NCBI GenBank assembly: GCA_017992885.1
Contig: JAGONT010000012.1
Coordinates: forward strand, 1-58,858
Direction of reading: 5' to 3'
DNA: 58,858 nt
From: Alphaproteobacteria bacterium
GTDB taxonomy: Bacteria; Pseudomonadota; Alphaproteobacteria; UBA9655
This document shows positions 45,549 through 54,327 of this stretch, one piece after another. The position numbers and the translations under genes were made by a program. Position 1 is the first letter of the stretch; every line of letters starts with the position of its first letter. The notes beneath the pieces are model-generated. The model did not search any database and was not told the origin of the DNA. It worked only from the letters and a program-made list of their open reading frames with translations.

Positions 45549-45982
45549 GGTGTATTTATTTTCTTCCGATCAGCTTTAAAGGGAACTCCGTATAATTCGA
45601 GACGGTGGCCCATTAAATTATACCCTAAATTCTCAGCGATTTTTTTTTGGAGAGTTTCAATGTGTTCATCGTGAAATTCAATAATCTGGCCTGTGTGAAG
45701 GTCAATTAAGTGGTGGTGATGTTCGCTAGAAGCTTTCTCATATCGTGATTTCCCATCTCCAAACTCATGTCGATACAAGATATGCGCATCTTCAAATAAG
45801 CGCAAGGTCCGATAAACAGTGGCAAGACTAATCTTGGAGTCAACTTGATTGACACGGCTGTAAACAGCTTCCACGTCCGGATGATCTTTAGATTCGGATA
45901 AAACACGCGCAATAATGCGTCGCTGCGGCGTCATTCTTAGCCCTTTTTCTTGGCAAAGGTGCTCTAAAGAAGAGAGGATCAT
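45545..45982 (-). CDS. fur: Fur family transcriptional regulator
   Basis: A 145-residue metal-responsive repressor. The start is the ATG at 45982 (MILSSLEHLCQEKGLRMTPQRR); the longer frame would need a GTG inside the mucR terminator. The helix-turn-helix includes ISLATVYRTLRLFEDAHIL. Metal site HHHHLIDLHTGQIIEFHDEHIE is present; the structural CxxC is replaced by D-L-H, usual in alphaproteobacteria. It may respond to iron, manganese or haem. First gene of fur-olsB-plsC-miaB. Confidence 0.9.
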   Translation of the reverse strand: MILSSLEHLCQEKGLRMTPQRRIIARVLSESKDHPDVEAVYSRVNQVDSKISLATVYRTLRLFEDAHILYRHEFGDGKSRYEKASSEHHHHLIDLHTGQIIEFHDEHIETLQKKIAENLGYNLMGHRLELYGVPFKADRKKINTP

Positions 45983-45996
45983 AGGCGCCTTTAATA

Positions 45997-46034
45997 AAAA
46001 CACCGACGCTATTTAACATTAGCGTCGGTGTTTT
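45997..46034 (-). terminator. Rho-independent terminator after mucR
   Basis: A perfect 15-bp stem (45997-46011 with 46020-46034; core ACACCGACGCTA) and an 8-base loop. On the minus strand it ends GTGTTTTTATT. It separates mucR from fur. Confidence 0.93.
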
Positions 46035-46045
46035 GCTAATGTTTT

Positions 46046-46474
46046 TTAAGCAGCAATGTCTTGACGACGCTCACGACGTGTGCCGAGTCCGATGTCTTTT
46101 GCAAGATTACTACGGCGCTTTGCATAATTTGGAGCAACCATAGGATAATCAGGAGATAATCCCCACCTTTCGCGATATTGATCAGGTGTCATATTATAGG
46201 CTGTTTTCAAATGACGCTTCAACATTTTTAACCGACGCCCATCTTCAAGACAAACGATATAATCTTGTTGTACTGATTCTTCAATGGAAACGACTGGATC
46301 TGGCCGATCTTGCAATAAATATGAGCGACCAGAGCCTATATTACGGAGACTGGAATGTACTTGCTGAATAAACCCAGAAAGTTCTGAAACTTCCATTTGG
46401 TTATTTGAAACATAAGCAGCAACCACTTCGGCTACCAATGCCATGATGTCTAAAGACTGATTTCTTTCTGTCAT
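46046..46474 (-). CDS. mucR: MucR/Ros family zinc-finger regulator
   Basis: A 142-residue alphaproteobacterial regulator of surface polysaccharide, motility and virulence genes. The family core is visible: DYIVCLEDGRRLKMLKRHLKTAYNMTPDQYRERWGL, then YPMVAPNYAKRRSNLAK. The N-terminal part (about 1-60) is the oligomerisation region. Single-gene unit with a strong terminator. A candidate controller of the porin, autotransporter and LPS genes nearby, which is inference. Confidence 0.94.
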   Translation of the reverse strand: MTERNQSLDIMALVAEVVAAYVSNNQMEVSELSGFIQQVHSSLRNIGSGRSYLLQDRPDPVVSIEESVQQDYIVCLEDGRRLKMLKRHLKTAYNMTPDQYRERWGLSPDYPMVAPNYAKRRSNLAKDIGLGTRRERRQDIAA

Positions 46475-46574
46475 TTTCTATCTTTCCTTTTAATCAAACT
46501 CTACTTTTCTATATTACATTTAAAAAAAACAATCAACATTTTTTTGTATTTTTAAAAAACAGTGCAAGCACAGT

Positions 46575-47033
46575 TCACAATTCATTTTTGTCTAATTCTT
46601 TTAAAAAAGTGTAAGCAGAAATAAGTTTGTTCTCTTTTCGGGGGTAATATTGTGGTCGTATATTTAGAAAAATAAAACCATTCCTAATATAAAAATTTTT
46701 CCCAGGGTTATTATCTTCAGCAACCTCAAGAAATAATTTTGTAATATTCTTTTTTATAAGATATTCGCAAAGAGTGGTTAAAAGATGACTTCCAATACCT
46801 TGTCTCTGGGAACAGAGAGCAACGACAAGAGTTAAAACCTCAGCTTCTTCTCCTATTTCTCGCCAGAGAATATAACCAGCAAGCTCATCATTTTTTCCTA
46901 TTTTTAATCCGTTTACCAGCGGATTTTGAAGAAATTCTTGAAAATCTCTTTCTCTCCATCCCTTAAAAAAAGCATTTTGATGAAGATAAGCTGCTTTTTT
47001 GCAATCTTTAAGAGTTAAAGGCTCGATATGCAT
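46575..47033 (-). CDS. rimI: Ribosomal protein S18-alanine N-acetyltransferase RimI
   Basis: A 152-residue GNAT acetyltransferase. The acetyl-CoA loop is CSQRQGIGSHLLTTL (pattern QxxGxG/A), followed by LFLEVAEDN and FYIRNGFIFLNIRPQYYP. Overlaps tsaB by 19 bases at its start, the usual tsaB-rimI pair. Last gene of the long lipid A operon transcript. Confidence 0.88.
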   Translation of the reverse strand: MHIEPLTLKDCKKAAYLHQNAFFKGWRERDFQEFLQNPLVNGLKIGKNDELAGYILWREIGEEAEVLTLVVALCSQRQGIGSHLLTTLCEYLIKKNITKLFLEVAEDNNPGKNFYIRNGFIFLNIRPQYYPRKENKLISAYTFLKELDKNEL

Positions 47034-47641
47034 GGTTTACATGTAACATCAGCCTCTCTTACGTAAAAAGGCAAGGCTTTTGTAGCTATAGTTGGATTTT
47101 TGAAAAAGGCATAAGCTAAGGCTTGAGCCCCTCTCCAAGAGGGAGAGACTTCTTTATAGGAAAGATTTTCAAGAAAAGAATGAATTCCTCTTCCCGCTAA
47201 TAAAGGGGGATTAAGGGAAAGGATAATTTTTTCTACCTCTTCGCGTACGAAGCTTTGGGGTGGGTGAGATGTGCCATTTTGAAATCGCTTTCCAAAAATA
47301 TCCTTACGTCGACTTTCAATTAAGATAAGGATGTCAGTTGGGCATTCAAGGCTCACGTATAAAGCTGTAAAGCCGTCAATCCCTTTTATCGGAAGGCTTA
47401 AGCCCATAGCAAATCCTTTGGCAAAGGCAAGGCCAATGCGTATACCTGTGAATGAGCCAGGGCCATTATTGACAAGAAGTTGATCAACGTGATGTTGGCC
47501 CACAACCTGTTTGACAAGTTGAGGCAAACTTGAGGCCTGATCAAGTCCAGCACTTTTTTCTTGAAATACAAGTTCCTGTCCATCTTCCCACAGTGCTACG
47601 GAAGAGTTCCATCCTGCTGTGTCAATCGCTAAAATTTTCAT
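47015..47641 (-). CDS. tsaB: tRNA threonylcarbamoyladenosine synthesis protein TsaB
   Basis: A 208-residue ASKHA-fold partner of TsaD in t6A37 formation. The start MKILAIDTAGWNSSVALW at 47641 gives the ATGA overlap with lpxL. NNGPGSFTGIRIGLAFAKGFAMG is the family signature. It overlaps rimI by 19 bases. Confidence 0.92.
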   Translation of the reverse strand: MKILAIDTAGWNSSVALWEDGQELVFQEKSAGLDQASSLPQLVKQVVGQHHVDQLLVNNGPGSFTGIRIGLAFAKGFAMGLSLPIKGIDGFTALYVSLECPTDILILIESRRKDIFGKRFQNGTSHPPQSFVREEVEKIILSLNPPLLAGRGIHSFLENLSYKEVSPSWRGAQALAYAFFKNPTIATKALPFYVREADVTCKPCISSL

Positions 47642-48531
47642 GCGCCTTTCCAGCGGCGATGAAGCCAAAGCCATTGCCCTGGTCTTTCCGTTACCCATTC
47701 ACTGATCATGTTATTAATAGAAAGAAGTAAATTATACATGTCTTCTTTTTGATTACCTTGCGGTGTAAAGTCAATGGGAGGATAAAAAGTTACACGAAAT
47801 TTTGAATCATGAAGACGCTCAGAACGAGCAGGCATAATAGGACAGTTTTGATTGAGATACATCTTTGCAATGCCTGTGGCGGTCATGGCCTCGTGCCCTA
47901 AAAAGGGAACAGAGATTCCTTCTCCCATTTTTTGATCGACGAGCAGAAGAACATGCTCTTTCTCTTTGATAAGGGAAAGAAATTTCTTAGGTCCGCCACT
48001 GCCCTTTGTAATCACGTTTTTAATCGTAAATTTTTGACATTTTAACATGAGAGCATCAACCCATGGATTATTGGGTGGTCGATACATTTGAGTCAGATCA
48101 AAACCGATGGATTGAGCGGCTAAAGGAATCATTTGCCAGTTACCTAGATGTGCGGTAAAAATAATACCTGGCTTTCCATCTTCTTGAAAACGCTTTAAAT
48201 TTTCAATTCCGACAACCTCTATATTGTGAAGAGACTGGCCATCCCAAAACACGTGCGATTTCACATATTCACCCAAAAGACGACCATAATTGTTCCACAT
48301 CTCGACAATAATTTTTTGAATTTCAGTCTGCGAGATGTCAGGAAAACATTTTTTTAAATTAGCCTGTGCTCTGTTGCTCACACGAAGTCGAGGGCCTACC
48401 GTTGTGGCAATCCACCCTCCAAAGGACACACAAACTTTAAAAGGTAAAATGTAGTGAAAAATAACAAACATCATCCCAACAAAAATACCCTCAAGGAAAT
48501 AACGTATTTTTTTTAAAAAATTAACCTTCAC
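47638..48531 (-). CDS. LpxL/HtrB-type lysophospholipid (lipid A) acyltransferase
   Basis: A 297-residue inner-membrane acyltransferase with one N-terminal membrane segment (FVGMMFVIFHYILPF). It should add secondary acyl chains to lipid A. The catalytic motif of the family is HX4D/E; here it reads HLGNWQ (His128, Gln133), so the acidic partner is a glutamine. Other parts look intact: YRPPNNPWVD, DQKMGEGISVPF and ERPGQWLWLHRRW. It sits between lpxK and tsaB with ATGA overlaps. Activity may be altered or the variant may be a subgroup trait. Confidence 0.87.
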   Translation of the reverse strand: MKVNFLKKIRYFLEGIFVGMMFVIFHYILPFKVCVSFGGWIATTVGPRLRVSNRAQANLKKCFPDISQTEIQKIIVEMWNNYGRLLGEYVKSHVFWDGQSLHNIEVVGIENLKRFQEDGKPGIIFTAHLGNWQMIPLAAQSIGFDLTQMYRPPNNPWVDALMLKCQKFTIKNVITKGSGGPKKFLSLIKEKEHVLLLVDQKMGEGISVPFLGHEAMTATGIAKMYLNQNCPIMPARSERLHDSKFRVTFYPPIDFTPQGNQKEDMYNLLLSINNMISEWVTERPGQWLWLHRRWKGA

Positions 48532-49493
48532 ATCGTCTCCTTTAAAGAAGGGATTTTTTGGAGTATAAAATTAAACATCCCTTCAGGATCTTCAAATTGA
48601 ATATTGATATCTAAAACATGGATCCGTCCTTGCCAAGAGGCTGGTATTTTCACCGCATCTTTGCGAGTTGTGATAAGAATAGCTTGGTACTCTTTTGCTA
48701 ACTTGTCCAGACGGAGAAGATCATCTTGTGTATAGTGATGATGGTCGGGAAAGCTTTCTGTTGCGATGAGATCGATGTCTAAGTCACTTAAAGTCTTATA
48801 AAACTTTTGAGGAAACCCAAGGCCACAAAAAGCAATGCCTCTTTTGGAAGGAAAAGAAACATGATCAGGGATGCTTCGTGCCTTAAATAAAGGGTGAGGA
48901 GTTGCTAACTCTCCCTTGCCAATTCCAATGAAGGCGTCGGAACGTTTAAATCCTTCTTTAAGAGTTTCACGCAAAGGTCCAGCAGGGATCACATGGTTAT
49001 TTCCAAAAGATTGGAAAAAATCAATGACAACAAAGGAAATGTCTTTGTGAAGGCAAGTTGTTTGATGGCCATCATCCAAAATAATAAGTTGAGCTCCATT
49101 TTCAATGGCCTTTTGGACACCAAGCGGACGAACTTTTGCAACCCATGTCGGGCTATGCTGAGCAAGAAGCATCGGTTCATCCCCTACATCTATAGAGGTG
49201 TGAGAGGAAGGATCTACCTCTAAAGGTCCCGCTTGCCGTCCCCCATAACCGCGTGTAACAAAATGCACTTTAATACCGTTTTGGTTGAGGAGGGTTGCAA
49301 GAGCAATTGCTGTGGGTGTTTTTCCTGCTCCTCCACAGACAACATTTCCGACGCTTAAAATGGGGATTGAGAAGCGTTGAGGTTTTTTGAGTGTACGCAA
49401 AATTTTTCCTCCTTTCCCATATATCCAACCCAAAGGCTGCAGGAGAGTAGAAAAAAGGCCAGGAGGTTGATACCAAAAAAAAGGAGCCTTCAT
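48528..49493 (-). CDS. lpxK: Tetraacyldisaccharide 4'-kinase
   Basis: A 321-residue inner-membrane kinase that phosphorylates the 4' position of lipid A precursor. The P-loop CGGAGKTPTA begins at about residue 53, with a membrane-associated N terminus. VTRGYGG and ILDDGHQTT are conserved. Overlaps waaA upstream and lpxL downstream by 4 bases each. Confidence 0.94.
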   Translation of the reverse strand: MKAPFFWYQPPGLFSTLLQPLGWIYGKGGKILRTLKKPQRFSIPILSVGNVVCGGAGKTPTAIALATLLNQNGIKVHFVTRGYGGRQAGPLEVDPSSHTSIDVGDEPMLLAQHSPTWVAKVRPLGVQKAIENGAQLIILDDGHQTTCLHKDISFVVIDFFQSFGNNHVIPAGPLRETLKEGFKRSDAFIGIGKGELATPHPLFKARSIPDHVSFPSKRGIAFCGLGFPQKFYKTLSDLDIDLIATESFPDHHHYTQDDLLRLDKLAKEYQAILITTRKDAVKIPASWQGRIHVLDINIQFEDPEGMFNFILQKIPSLKETM

Positions 49494-50764
49494 TCTTCAT
49501 TTTTCCTTAATGATTTAAGGTAGGGAGCTAGAAGCCTGATTAAACGCTGAAGGCCTTCTTCCCTGTAGGACTTAAGAATAAGCGGTTCTTCATAACTTTC
49601 TTTTTGTTTTTGTAACCAAGGATGGACTAAAGAGGAAAGTTTGCCTTCTTCTTGAAGACACGTGCTTAATCCTAGTGCAGCAAGAGATTCATAGAGTTGT
49701 GGGTTCTTAAAAGTATGTGGCCCATGAAGGACATACGTGCCTAATTGGGCAGCTTCAATAGGGTTATGCCCTCCTTTTGGCACAAAAGTGGCTCCCATCA
49801 AGACGACTGGTGAAAGAGCATAAAAAAGCCCCATTTCTCCTAATGTATTTCCAATATAAATTTCAACCTCTTTGAGAGGTTTTTCTTCGGTCCGAAGAGC
49901 TGAAGAGAGTTCTTCTTTCAAAATTAGGTGTTGAAGAGAAGACGCTCTTTCAATATGACGTGGGACAAGAATTGTTAACAAATCAGGATAGTCTTTTTTA
50001 AGCATTTTATGTGCTCTAAGGACTATTTCGTCCTCTCCGGGGTGAGTACTTGCGGCAAGCCAAAGAGGGCGACTCCCCACTTCTTTTTGAAGAGCATGAT
50101 ATTTTTTTAAATCTATCTCTAAAGGGTCCATCATCAATTTGACATTTCCCATGACAGAAACTGTTGTTGCGCCTAATGCTTTGAAAAAAGAGGCTTGCTT
50201 TTCTGACTGAACGCCACATAAGTCAAGACGAGAGAGAAGAGGTGAAATGACACTTTTAAGATTTTGCCAATTTGCAAAACTCTTGAATGACATTCGACCG
50301 TTTAAAAGTATCGTTGGAATTCCTTTTTCTTGCGTTTCATAGATAAGATTAGGCCAAAGTTCCGATTCAATCCAAATAGCAAGATCAGGTTGCCAGTGGT
50401 CTAAAAATCTTTGTACAGCTTGAGGTGTGTCTACAGGACAAAACTGATGGATTATATTTTTAGAAAGTCTTTTTTCAATAACTTTTGCTGATGAGACAGT
50501 CGTTGTTGTTAATAAGACATGAACGTCAGGATATTTTTTTAAAATTGTTTTAATAATGGTTAAGGCTGCAACCGCTTCACCCACACTCACAGCATTGACC
50601 CAAAGAAGGGGTTTTTCAGGACGAGGTAAACTTGCTATACCAATGCGTTCTTTAAGTCGGCTTTTATCTTCATACCCTTTGTACGCTCGCCATCTTAAAT
50701 AGCCCAATACAAAAGGTGCACCAAGCCAAGAACAACAATAATATCCACTGCGTAGGAGGCTCAT
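49490..50764 (-). CDS. waaA: 3-deoxy-D-manno-octulosonic acid transferase (Kdo transferase)
   Basis: A 424-residue GT30 glycosyltransferase attaching Kdo to lipid IVA. Visible: WVNAVSVGEAVAA, TTTTVSSAKVIEKRL, WIESELWPNLI and LLNGRMS, with the C-terminal donor domain GGHNPIEAAQLGTYVLHGPH. An N-terminal membrane anchor is present. Part of an operon with 4-base overlaps on both sides. Confidence 0.95.
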   Translation of the reverse strand: MSLLRSGYYCCSWLGAPFVLGYLRWRAYKGYEDKSRLKERIGIASLPRPEKPLLWVNAVSVGEAVAALTIIKTILKKYPDVHVLLTTTTVSSAKVIEKRLSKNIIHQFCPVDTPQAVQRFLDHWQPDLAIWIESELWPNLIYETQEKGIPTILLNGRMSFKSFANWQNLKSVISPLLSRLDLCGVQSEKQASFFKALGATTVSVMGNVKLMMDPLEIDLKKYHALQKEVGSRPLWLAASTHPGEDEIVLRAHKMLKKDYPDLLTILVPRHIERASSLQHLILKEELSSALRTEEKPLKEVEIYIGNTLGEMGLFYALSPVVLMGATFVPKGGHNPIEAAQLGTYVLHGPHTFKNPQLYESLAALGLSTCLQEEGKLSSLVHPWLQKQKESYEEPLILKSYREEGLQRLIRLLAPYLKSLRKNEE

Positions 50765-51453
50765 GTTAAAAGGCCCTTTTCAATTTCACGCCCACAATAA
50801 AGATCTGCTTTTCGTGTAAGATCTTTTAAAGAATTCTCGAGTTCTTGCCGCAATTGCTCATCTGATTTAGGGGAACCTGCAACTTCAATCATTGGACCAT
50901 ACATAATGACACCTTTCCCAAAGGGGAGAGGGAGAAAAAATCGATCCCAGCTTTTCATCGAGAGGCCTCGGGTTGATGAATAAGAAATGGGCATGATTCC
51001 TGCTCCGCCCAAACGTGCCATTTGAATAACACCAAGGCTTGCATAATATCGCGGTCCTCGAGGTCCATCGGGAGTAATTCCCGCCGATTCTCCTCTTTTT
51101 AAGGTTTTCACAATATTCAAAAGAGCCTTTCGTCCTCCCCGCGTCGAAGACCCCGCAACCCATCCATAGCCAAAATTTTGTGTCGTTCGTGCAATAATTT
51201 CACCATCAGGATGGCTTGAGATAAGCATATGTAATTTGTGAGATCCAAACCACGCTTTAAACATCATCAAAAGGCGACCATGCCAAAAACAAGCAATCAC
51301 GGGCTTATTTTGACACCAGTAAGGATCAGGATACTCTTTTCCTATATGCTTCCATTTTCCCGTTAGCCAAACGAATCTTACATAGTGGGCGATACAAAAA
51401 CCTGCTAGACGTCTTGCCAGGGATGATCGTCGAATTTTCTTAAAAAAACTCAT
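50761..51453 (-). CDS. DUF374 lysophospholipid acyltransferase-like protein
   Basis: A 230-residue protein of the DUF374 family, related to LpxL-type acyltransferases. Visible: VIACFWHGRLLMMF (family active-site region), SSHPDGEIIARTTQNFG and ITPDGPRGPRY. It lies between msbA and waaA, a conserved alphaproteobacterial order, so a role in lipid A maturation is likely; the precise reaction is not established. GGAGAG precedes the ATG. Confidence 0.86.
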   Translation of the reverse strand: MSFFKKIRRSSLARRLAGFCIAHYVRFVWLTGKWKHIGKEYPDPYWCQNKPVIACFWHGRLLMMFKAWFGSHKLHMLISSHPDGEIIARTTQNFGYGWVAGSSTRGGRKALLNIVKTLKRGESAGITPDGPRGPRYYASLGVIQMARLGGAGIMPISYSSTRGLSMKSWDRFFLPLPFGKGVIMYGPMIEVAGSPKSDEQLRQELENSLKDLTRKADLYCGREIEKGLLT

Positions 51454-51464
51454 GAAGCTCTCCT

Positions 51465-53246
51465 TTAAGAGGCCAACGATAGTGTGTCTGAAGCAAATTG
51501 AAGTTCTACGAGACGTGCATAAGTCTTATTATTTTCAAGAAGTTGTTGATGCGTTCCTTTCTCTGTGACCCCTCCCTCTTCGATCACATAAATTGAATCT
51601 GCATCGATTACCGTAGACAATCTGTGAGCGACAACCACGGATGTTCGTCCGTCCATAAGCCGATTGAGGGCTGTTTGGACGTGTCTTTCAGATTCTGTAT
51701 CAAGGGAAGACGTGGCTTCATCCAATAAAAGAATAGGTGCGTTTTTAAGCATGGCTCGTGCAATGGAAAGACGCTGTCGTTGACCTCCTGAAAGGCGTAT
51801 ACCTTGTTCTCCCACCAGGGTATCATATCCTTCTGGAAGCTGCATAATAAAGTCATGGGCTCCTGCAGCCTTAGCTGCATGGAAGATGTCTTTTTCAGAA
51901 GATCCCAGACGTCCATAGGCAATGTTTGCTTTTACCGTATCATCAAATAATATAACTTCTTGACTGACAAGAGCAATTTGAGATCGTAACGAATCGAGAG
52001 TCACTTTTCGAAGATCAATACCATCTATCAAAATTGCCCCTTCCGTGACATCATAAAAACGAGGAATCAGGTTCAAAAGGGTTGATTTTCCAGATCCACT
52101 CGGTCCAACAAGAGCGACACGTTGAGTGGGTAAGATGTCTAATGAAATGTTCTGAAGAGCCCTTTTTCCATTGGGGTAGGAAAACCCCACTTGATTAAAT
52201 ATAATTTGACCCTTAGTAATTTTAAGGTGTTGGGCTTTGGGGGCATTTACCACGGTAGGTTTTAAATCAATAGCCTGAAAAACGCGCCAAGCGGCTGCCA
52301 AACCTTCTTGTAAATTTGCATTCAGATTAGCGAGGCGCTTTAAGGGTTCATAAGCGAGCAAAAGAGCCGTAATAAATGAAATAAAAGTTCCTGTGGTGCG
52401 ATTCCCAGCAATGACTTGGGCTCCTCCATACAGAATGACGATCACAATGGCAATGCCCCCTAACGTTTCCATGATTGGGTGAGAAGCAGAGCGGACACGA
52501 CCCCCCTTTATATTCAGGCGACTCAAACTATTAATAAGACGATGTGCACGTGTTTGTTCATAGTTTTCCATAGCATAAGATTTGACAATCCGCATGCCTT
52601 GAAAAACCTGATGCAGAAGAATCGTAAAGGCGCTCATTTCCTCTTGTGTATTAAAGGAAACTTTTCTCATCTTTTGACCTATTTTCACAATGGGAAGAAG
52701 AGCTAAGGGAAAGATAAAAAAAGCCAAAGAAGCGAGTAACCAATCTTGATAAAACATAAGTCCAATCAAAAAAAACAAGGAAAGGGAATCTTTTCCCATG
52801 CCTGTTAAGGCTGTCGTCACCGCATTTCGCATAAGATTAACATCATTAGTGACTCTTGACACGAGTTCGCCGCTCGAACGGGCATGAAAATAGGCAAGAT
52901 CAGCGCCAATAAAGTGATCAAAAAGCCGCCTTTGAATATCCCCAATAATTTTTTGCCCCACATAAATCAAGCTCACTGCTTCCCCAAAACTTGAAAAACC
53001 TTTGAGAACAAATATGCCGAAGACCAACAGGGCGACTTGAAAGAGCATGTCTTCATTCCGAGCGACAAACACATCATCAAAGAGGGGCTGAAGCATTTTT
53101 GCGAGCATAGCCGTTGTCATTGCGGCAATGGCCATACATAAAAGTCCAGCACAGATATACCATCGATAGGGTTTGATGTGTTCGCACCACAAGCGCTTGA
53201 CAAGGGAGACACTTGTCTTGTCAGAAAAAAGATTTAAAAATTTCAT
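51465..53246 (-). CDS. msbA: Lipid A/lipid flippase MsbA (ABC transporter)
   Basis: A 593-residue half transporter: six transmembrane helices in residues about 30-310, then the ATPase domain. Walker A GPSGSGKST, signature LSGGQRQRLSIARA, Walker B ILLLDEATSSLD and the H-loop AHRLST are all intact. The ATG at 53246 (MKFLNLFSDKTS) is used rather than an upstream TTG. It starts the lipid A operon running to rimI. Confidence 0.92.
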   Translation of the reverse strand: MKFLNLFSDKTSVSLVKRLWCEHIKPYRWYICAGLLCMAIAAMTTAMLAKMLQPLFDDVFVARNEDMLFQVALLVFGIFVLKGFSSFGEAVSLIYVGQKIIGDIQRRLFDHFIGADLAYFHARSSGELVSRVTNDVNLMRNAVTTALTGMGKDSLSLFFLIGLMFYQDWLLASLAFFIFPLALLPIVKIGQKMRKVSFNTQEEMSAFTILLHQVFQGMRIVKSYAMENYEQTRAHRLINSLSRLNIKGGRVRSASHPIMETLGGIAIVIVILYGGAQVIAGNRTTGTFISFITALLLAYEPLKRLANLNANLQEGLAAAWRVFQAIDLKPTVVNAPKAQHLKITKGQIIFNQVGFSYPNGKRALQNISLDILPTQRVALVGPSGSGKSTLLNLIPRFYDVTEGAILIDGIDLRKVTLDSLRSQIALVSQEVILFDDTVKANIAYGRLGSSEKDIFHAAKAAGAHDFIMQLPEGYDTLVGEQGIRLSGGQRQRLSIARAMLKNAPILLLDEATSSLDTESERHVQTALNRLMDGRTSVVVAHRLSTVIDADSIYVIEEGGVTEKGTHQQLLENNKTYARLVELQFASDTLSLAS

Positions 53247-53273
53247 GGAATAACTCAACTCATTTCCATTTTT

Positions 53274-54125
53274 TTAGTCGATTAAATGGGAAAATACAAT
53301 ACCTAGAAACAAAAGGAATCCAATACTTGTGTTTGATTCAAATTTTTTCTGACAATTCATCGCGTTATCTTCTTTTAAAAAGAAGATTTGCCATCCCATA
53401 TGCAGGGCGATAAGACTTAAAAAAAACCAGTAAACCCATCCTAAATGAGCTTCCTTCCCTCCTAGGCTCCACAAGATAAGACTTCCTCCGTAACATAAGC
53501 TTAGAAAAAGCTTAGGAACTGAAGAAACAGCCAAAGCTGAAGATTTTACCCCTATAAAAAGATCATCTTTCCGATCTTGGAAAGCATAGATTGTATCATA
53601 TCCTATCGTCCAAAAAATGGCTCCTCCGTAAAAGAGAAGGGGTACAACCGAAAGATGAGAGTTAAGGCTTAGCCAACCCATGGGAATACCCATGTTAAAC
53701 GTCAAACCTAAAAAAAATTGTGGCCAATACGTCAAGCGTTTCATCCAAGGATAGAGAAACACAAGGCTAAGAGCAACAAAGCCTGTCGAAATAACGGGCC
53801 AGGGAAAGGAAAACAGGATAAAAGCACTACAACTCAAAAGACCTGAAAAAATAAAAAGAGCCTTCTTTAAAGAGAGTTCTCCCGCCGCCAGCGGACGTAG
53901 GGCTGTACGTGCAACTTTGACATCAAAGTCTTTGTCGATCATATCATTATACACACAGCCGGCGCTACGCATCAGCATGGCTCCAACCGCAAAAAGAAGA
54001 AGCAGAAAAAGAGACGGCCAGGAAGGGCTTGCCAAGGCAATGCCCCACCAGGCAGGAAACATTAAAAGCCAAATCCCAATCGGACGATGAAGACGCATAA
54101 GCCTCAAAGAAGCATTTAATGACAT
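53274..54125 (-). CDS. ubiA: 4-hydroxybenzoate polyprenyltransferase
   Basis: A 283-residue polytopic prenyltransferase making the first membrane-bound ubiquinone precursor. The two aspartate-rich motifs are NDMIDKDFD and YDTIYAFQDRKDD. RPIGIWLLMFPAWWG near the start is typical. It lies 27 bases upstream of msbA on the same strand. Together with ubiE and the ABC1 kinase it shows a ubiquinone pathway. Confidence 0.94.
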   Translation of the reverse strand: MSLNASLRLMRLHRPIGIWLLMFPAWWGIALASPSWPSLFLLLLFAVGAMLMRSAGCVYNDMIDKDFDVKVARTALRPLAAGELSLKKALFIFSGLLSCSAFILFSFPWPVISTGFVALSLVFLYPWMKRLTYWPQFFLGLTFNMGIPMGWLSLNSHLSVVPLLFYGGAIFWTIGYDTIYAFQDRKDDLFIGVKSSALAVSSVPKLFLSLCYGGSLILWSLGGKEAHLGWVYWFFLSLIALHMGWQIFFLKEDNAMNCQKKFESNTSIGFLLFLGIVFSHLID

Positions 54126-54327
54126 GAAACCCTTTAGCTATAAAGTGTAAGCCCCTCTGTCGTTAGCAAATTAAACGACATTTTTCAATAAGGAGGTGTG
54201 TGCGAAATTATTCTCTTTTTAACGCAATTTTAACTCAAATTTTATATATGTCGAGTTGTGTGACGACCCTAGAGATAAAAAAAGAAGGTTTCATGACCCC
54301 TCATCTACCCTCAAGGAAGAAAATAAA

